A stretch of DNA of 64,000 bases, taken from assembly GCF_021404545.1 (NCBI RefSeq), contig NZ_JAAWWD010000002.1, positions 1-64,000 on the forward strand, given 5' to 3'. Made by a program: the position numbers and the translations under genes. Shown here piece after piece: positions 61,337 to 64,000 of this stretch (positions are counted from its first letter, which is position 1; every line of letters starts with the position of its first letter). The notes beneath the pieces are model-generated. The model ran no database searches, was not told the DNA's origin, and saw only the letters and a list, made by a program, of their open reading frames with translations. Origin of the DNA: Aestuariivita sp. (lineage in GTDB: Bacteria; Pseudomonadota; Alphaproteobacteria; Rhodobacterales; Rhodobacteraceae).

Positions 61337-62569
61337 ATGAACATTCAGTCAACGCCCAAACCCGCGCTCAAACCCAAGGACGCGCCCGATCTGGGCCGGT
61401 TCGATTGGGAGGATGCGCTGCGCCTTGGCGATCAGCTGAGCGAGGACGAGCGCATGATGGCGCAAAGCGCCAACGCCTTTGCCCAGGAAAAGCTGCAACC
61501 CCGGGTCACGGCGGCCTTTGCCAACGAGGAAACCGACGCCGGGATCTTCCGCGAAATGGGTGAGATGGGCCTTTTGGGCGTGACCATCCCCGAGGAATAT
61601 GGCGGGCTGGGCTCGTCCTATGTCTCCTACGGGCTGGTCGCGCGCGAGATCGAGCGGGTCGATAGTGGCTACCGGTCGATGATGTCGGTGCAAAGCTCTT
61701 TGGTTATGTACCCGATCTATGCCTATGGCAGCGAGGAACAGCGCAAGAAATACCTGCCGGGCCTGTCCTCGGGGGAGTTGATTGGCTGTTTCGGTCTGAC
61801 GGAACCGGATGCGGGCAGCGATCCAGCAGGCATGAAGACCCGCGCCGAAAAGACCGCCACGGGCTACAAGCTGACCGGCTCGAAAATGTGGATCTCGAAC
61901 GCGCCGATTGCGGATGTTTTCGTGGTCTGGGCCAAATCGGACGAACACGGCGGTCGTATCCGGGGCTTTGTTCTGGACAAGGGGATGGCTGGCCTCTCCG
62001 CTCCCAAGATCGAGAACAAGCTGAGCCTGCGCGCCTCGATCACCGGCGAGATCGTGATGGACGGTGTCGAGGTGGGCGAGGACGCGCTCTTGCCGCATGT
62101 GGAAGGGCTCAAAGGTCCGTTCGGCTGTCTCAACCGCGCGCGTTATGGCATCAGTTGGGGTGTGCTGGGCGCGGCGGAATTCTGCTGGCACGCGGCGCGG
62201 CAATACGGGCTGGACCGGCATCAGTTCAACCGCCCGCTGGCACAGACGCAGCTTTTCCAGAAAAAGCTTGCCGATATGCAGACCGAGATCGTTCTGGGCC
62301 TGCAAGCCAGCCTGCAAGTGGGCCGTCTGATGGATGCCGCCAATGCAGCGCCCGAGATGATCTCCATCGTCAAACGGAACAATTGCGGCAAGGCGCTGGA
62401 TATCGCGCGGATGTCGCGGGACATGCATGGCGGCAACGGCATCAGCCTCGAATTTCAGGTGATCCGACATATGGTGAACCTGGAGACGGTAAACACCTAT
62501 GAAGGCACTCATGACGTGCACGCGCTGATCCTGGGCCGCGCCCAGACCGGATTGCAGGCGTTTTTCTGA
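61337..62569 (+). CDS. gcdH: Glutaryl-CoA dehydrogenase
   Basis: A 410-residue flavoenzyme oxidising and decarboxylating glutaryl-CoA to crotonyl-CoA in lysine and tryptophan catabolism. ATG 61337 follows GGAGGGAGC. Blocks are [68 protein letters not shown], and the C-terminal [24 protein letters not shown]-type block, where Glu389 of YEGTHD is the catalytic base. Those blocks are near-diagnostic for GcdH rather than a general acyl-CoA dehydrogenase. It is divergent from a GcvA-like LysR gene, its likely activator. Confidence 0.95.
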   Translation: MNIQSTPKPALKPKDAPDLGRFDWEDALRLGDQLSEDERMMAQSANAFAQEKLQPRVTAAFANEETDAGIFREMGEMGLLGVTIPEEYGGLGSSYVSYGLVAREIERVDSGYRSMMSVQSSLVMYPIYAYGSEEQRKKYLPGLSSGELIGCFGLTEPDAGSDPAGMKTRAEKTATGYKLTGSKMWISNAPIADVFVVWAKSDEHGGRIRGFVLDKGMAGLSAPKIENKLSLRASITGEIVMDGVEVGEDALLPHVEGLKGPFGCLNRARYGISWGVLGAAEFCWHAARQYGLDRHQFNRPLAQTQLFQKKLADMQTEIVLGLQASLQVGRLMDAANAAPEMISIVKRNNCGKALDIARMSRDMHGGNGISLEFQVIRHMVNLETVNTYEGTHDVHALILGRAQTGLQAFF

Positions 62570-62588
62570 TCCCTGACACGCGTTTGAA

Positions 62589-62620
62589 AACCGGGTCTCT
62601 GTTCGAGGCCCGGTTTTTTT
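62589..62620 (+). terminator. Intrinsic terminator after gcdH
   Basis: AACCGGGTCTC and GAGGCCCGGTT pair around TGTTC and are followed by TTTTTTT, about 20 bases after the gcdH stop. Confidence 0.88.
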
Positions 62621-62754
62621 CGTGGGCGATCCGTGCGCACCGGTTTTACACCGCTTAGCAATGCGTCGCGCGCTCACGCCCCATGCCGAAAGCGTGATTT
62701 GTTTGCCCGGTGCCGATGCCGCTAGCGTCCCGTCAGATCAACCGGAGACCGATC

Positions 62755-63222
62755 ATGCGTATTCTCGCCGCTCTTGCCTTTTCTCTGACCGCCAGCCTGG
62801 CCCAGGCCCAGACGATGGAACCGCGCGAGGGCTGGACGGTGATCGCGACCCAAAAGCCCTATCAGCAGCTCATCGACGATGTGAAATCCGCGACCAAGGC
62901 CAACAAAATGGGGGTCGTGACCGAAGCCGGCCCGACCCAAGCGGCGGCCAAGCGCGGCGTGACCATTCCGGGCAACCGGGTGATCGGGGTCTTCAACAAC
63001 GCCTTCGCGGTCGATATCCTCGCGCTTTCCACGGCAGCGATGATCGAGGCGCCCCTCCGGTTTTATGTGACCGAAAGCGCGGGCGGGCAGGCGACACTGG
63101 CCTGGAAACATCCAACCGCTGTCTTTGCGCCTTACCTGGACGAGGGCGGCGAGGCGCTGCGCGATTTGGCGGCAGAACTGGATGACAGATTTGCGGCAAT
63201 CGCTGACATGGCCGTGAACTGA
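62755..63222 (+). CDS. Periplasmic DUF302 protein
   Basis: A 155-residue exported protein; ATG 62755 has GGAG six bases upstream. MRILAALAFSLTASLAQAQ is a signal peptide cut at AQA. The mature part, REGWTVIATQKPYQQLIDDVKSATKANKMGVVTEAGPTQAAAKRGVTIPGNRVIGVFNNAFAVDILALST and IEAPLRFYVTESAGG, is the DUF302 fold, a small alpha/beta domain of unknown function thought to bind a small ligand or metal. Single gene between gcdH and a ThDP-dependent enzyme. Confidence 0.85.
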   Translation: MRILAALAFSLTASLAQAQTMEPREGWTVIATQKPYQQLIDDVKSATKANKMGVVTEAGPTQAAAKRGVTIPGNRVIGVFNNAFAVDILALSTAAMIEAPLRFYVTESAGGQATLAWKHPTAVFAPYLDEGGEALRDLAAELDDRFAAIADMAVN

Positions 63223-63304
63223 GCATCACGGCTGAGTGATCCGGCTTGCGGGAATGCAGGGCGCGCGCGATAGGGGACATACCCCTATCCGGAGACAAGA
63301 CCCC

Positions 63305-64000
63305 ATGACCACGCCAGCGCGCGCCGCCGATATCCTAGCCCAGCGGCTTTACGAGGCCGGGTGCCGCCACGCCTTTGGCATGCCCGGGGGCGAGGTGCTG
63401 ACTTTGGTCGATGCGCTGGAACGGGCGGGCATCACCTTTCATCTGGCCAAACATGAGAATGCCGCAGGTTTCATGGCCGAGGGGGTGCATCACGTGGATG
63501 GCGCGCCCGCCATTCTGGTGGCCACCGTGGGGCCGGGTGCGATGAACGGCGTCAATGTGGTGGCCAATGCCTTGCAGGACCGGGTGCCGCTGATGGTGCT
63601 CACCGGTTGCGTCGATGCGGACGAGGCGCTGAGCTATACCCATCAGGTGCTGGATCACGCCGCGGTGTTCGCGCCGCTGACCAAGGGCCGCTTTCGCCTG
63701 ACGCCCGGCGGCGCGGGCACGATTGCCGACAAGGCGGTGTCGCTGGCCATGGCCCCACGGCAGGGACCTGTGCATATCGACGTGCCGATTTCGGTGGCCG
63801 ATGCGCCCGCGCAACCCTCGGTGCGCAGGCTCAAACCGGCCAGTGTCACCGCGCCCGCAGGCGCCGATCTGGCCCGCGCGCAGGCCTGGCTGGCCGAGGC
63901 GCAGCGACCCGTTGCGATCCTGGGCCTCGATATCCTGCGCGACAGATCCGCTTGCGTGGTGCAGGCCTTTCTCGAGCATTTCGGCATCCCCTTCGTGACC
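63305..64000 (+). CDS. ThDP-dependent enzyme, acetolactate synthase-like, 5' part only
   Basis: The frame runs from ATG 63305 to the window end without a stop, giving 232 residues. MTTPARAADILAQRLYEAGCRHAFGMPGGEVLTLVDALERAG is the start of the ThDP pyrimidine-binding domain. HENAAGFMAEG holds the Glu that activates the cofactor, and VGPGAMNGVNVVANALQDRVPLMVLTG and PRQGPVHIDVP are standard for acetolactate synthase large subunits, benzoylformate decarboxylases and relatives. Which of these applies needs the C-terminal half. The substrate is therefore open. Confidence 0.85.
   Translation, partial: MTTPARAADILAQRLYEAGCRHAFGMPGGEVLTLVDALERAGITFHLAKHENAAGFMAEGVHHVDGAPAILVATVGPGAMNGVNVVANALQDRVPLMVLTGCVDADEALSYTHQVLDHAAVFAPLTKGRFRLTPGGAGTIADKAVSLAMAPRQGPVHIDVPISVADAPAQPSVRRLKPASVTAPAGADLARAQAWLAEAQRPVAILGLDILRDRSACVVQAFLEHFGIPFVT

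Overview
The window reads as a chromosomal segment of a high-GC alphaproteobacterium of the Rhodobacteraceae, probably a marine roseobacter. The housekeeping neighbourhoods support this: rlmE next to a Ppx/GppA phosphatase, hemB next to a small 'SufBCD-associated' membrane protein and mfd, yicC-gmk-gamma carbonic anhydrase, phoR-pstB-phoU, and glutaryl-CoA dehydrogenase opposite a GcvA-like LysR gene. So do the many TRAP and ABC importers. These placements come from recalled family and neighbourhood patterns, not from a database search. I found no tRNA, rRNA, CRISPR array or prophage.

Layout. 1-420: the end of an IS5-like transposase cut by the window edge. 0.4-2.3 kb: rlmE and ppx. 2.5-4.9 kb: three genes of a split, corrinoid-linked one-carbon/methionine module. 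5.3 kb: a small lipoprotein. 6-14.3 kb: an M81 (MlrC-like) metallopeptidase and an amidohydrolase, divergent from a complete Dpp/Opp-type ABC importer, with a 9-bp inverted repeat between them. 14.6-17.1 kb: an OB-fold periplasmic protein and a chemoreceptor, then about 1.3 kb without a recognisable gene.

18.3-33.6 kb is the most striking region. It is a catabolic cluster with an SDR dehydrogenase, acyl-CoA dehydrogenase, TRAP importer, two acyl-CoA ligases, an NMO-like flavoprotein that lacks the usual His, a secreted acetoacetate-decarboxylase-like protein, a TetR regulator, enoyl-CoA hydratase, SCPx-type thiolase, enoyl reductase and cytochrome P450. Five near-identical 16-bp palindromes (type CCAAACGATCGTTTGG) lie in the five promoter regions of this cluster and nowhere else that I noticed. 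I infer one TetR-controlled regulon that imports, CoA-activates, beta-oxidises and P450-hydroxylates an unknown organic acid.

34-35 kb: an AT-richer unknown protein that looks acquired. 35.1-41 kb: a SYLF lipoprotein, hemB, a membrane protein and mfd. 41-46.5 kb: a leftward string of a TPR protein, Bcr/CflA exporter, K+ channel, FrnE-like DsbA protein and acyl-CoA ligase, with an XRE-cupin regulator opposite. 47.2-49.2 kb: an arsenic operon (ArsR-ArsC fusion, ArsC, aquaglyceroporin) with a long palindromic operator over its start codon. 49.2-51.1 kb: a YejA-like binding protein. About 51.19-51.27 kb: a candidate small RNA with its own promoter and terminator. 51.5-53.4 kb: 3-hydroxybutyrate dehydrogenase and a patatin. 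54.4-58 kb: yicC, gmk, gamma-CA, a CHMI-like tautomerase and a Cys/Met PLP enzyme. 57.9-60.3 kb: phoR, a pstB lacking its central ATPase motifs, and phoU, with pstSCA and phoB absent. 60.3-64 kb: LysR, gcdH, a DUF302 protein and the start of a ThDP-dependent enzyme.
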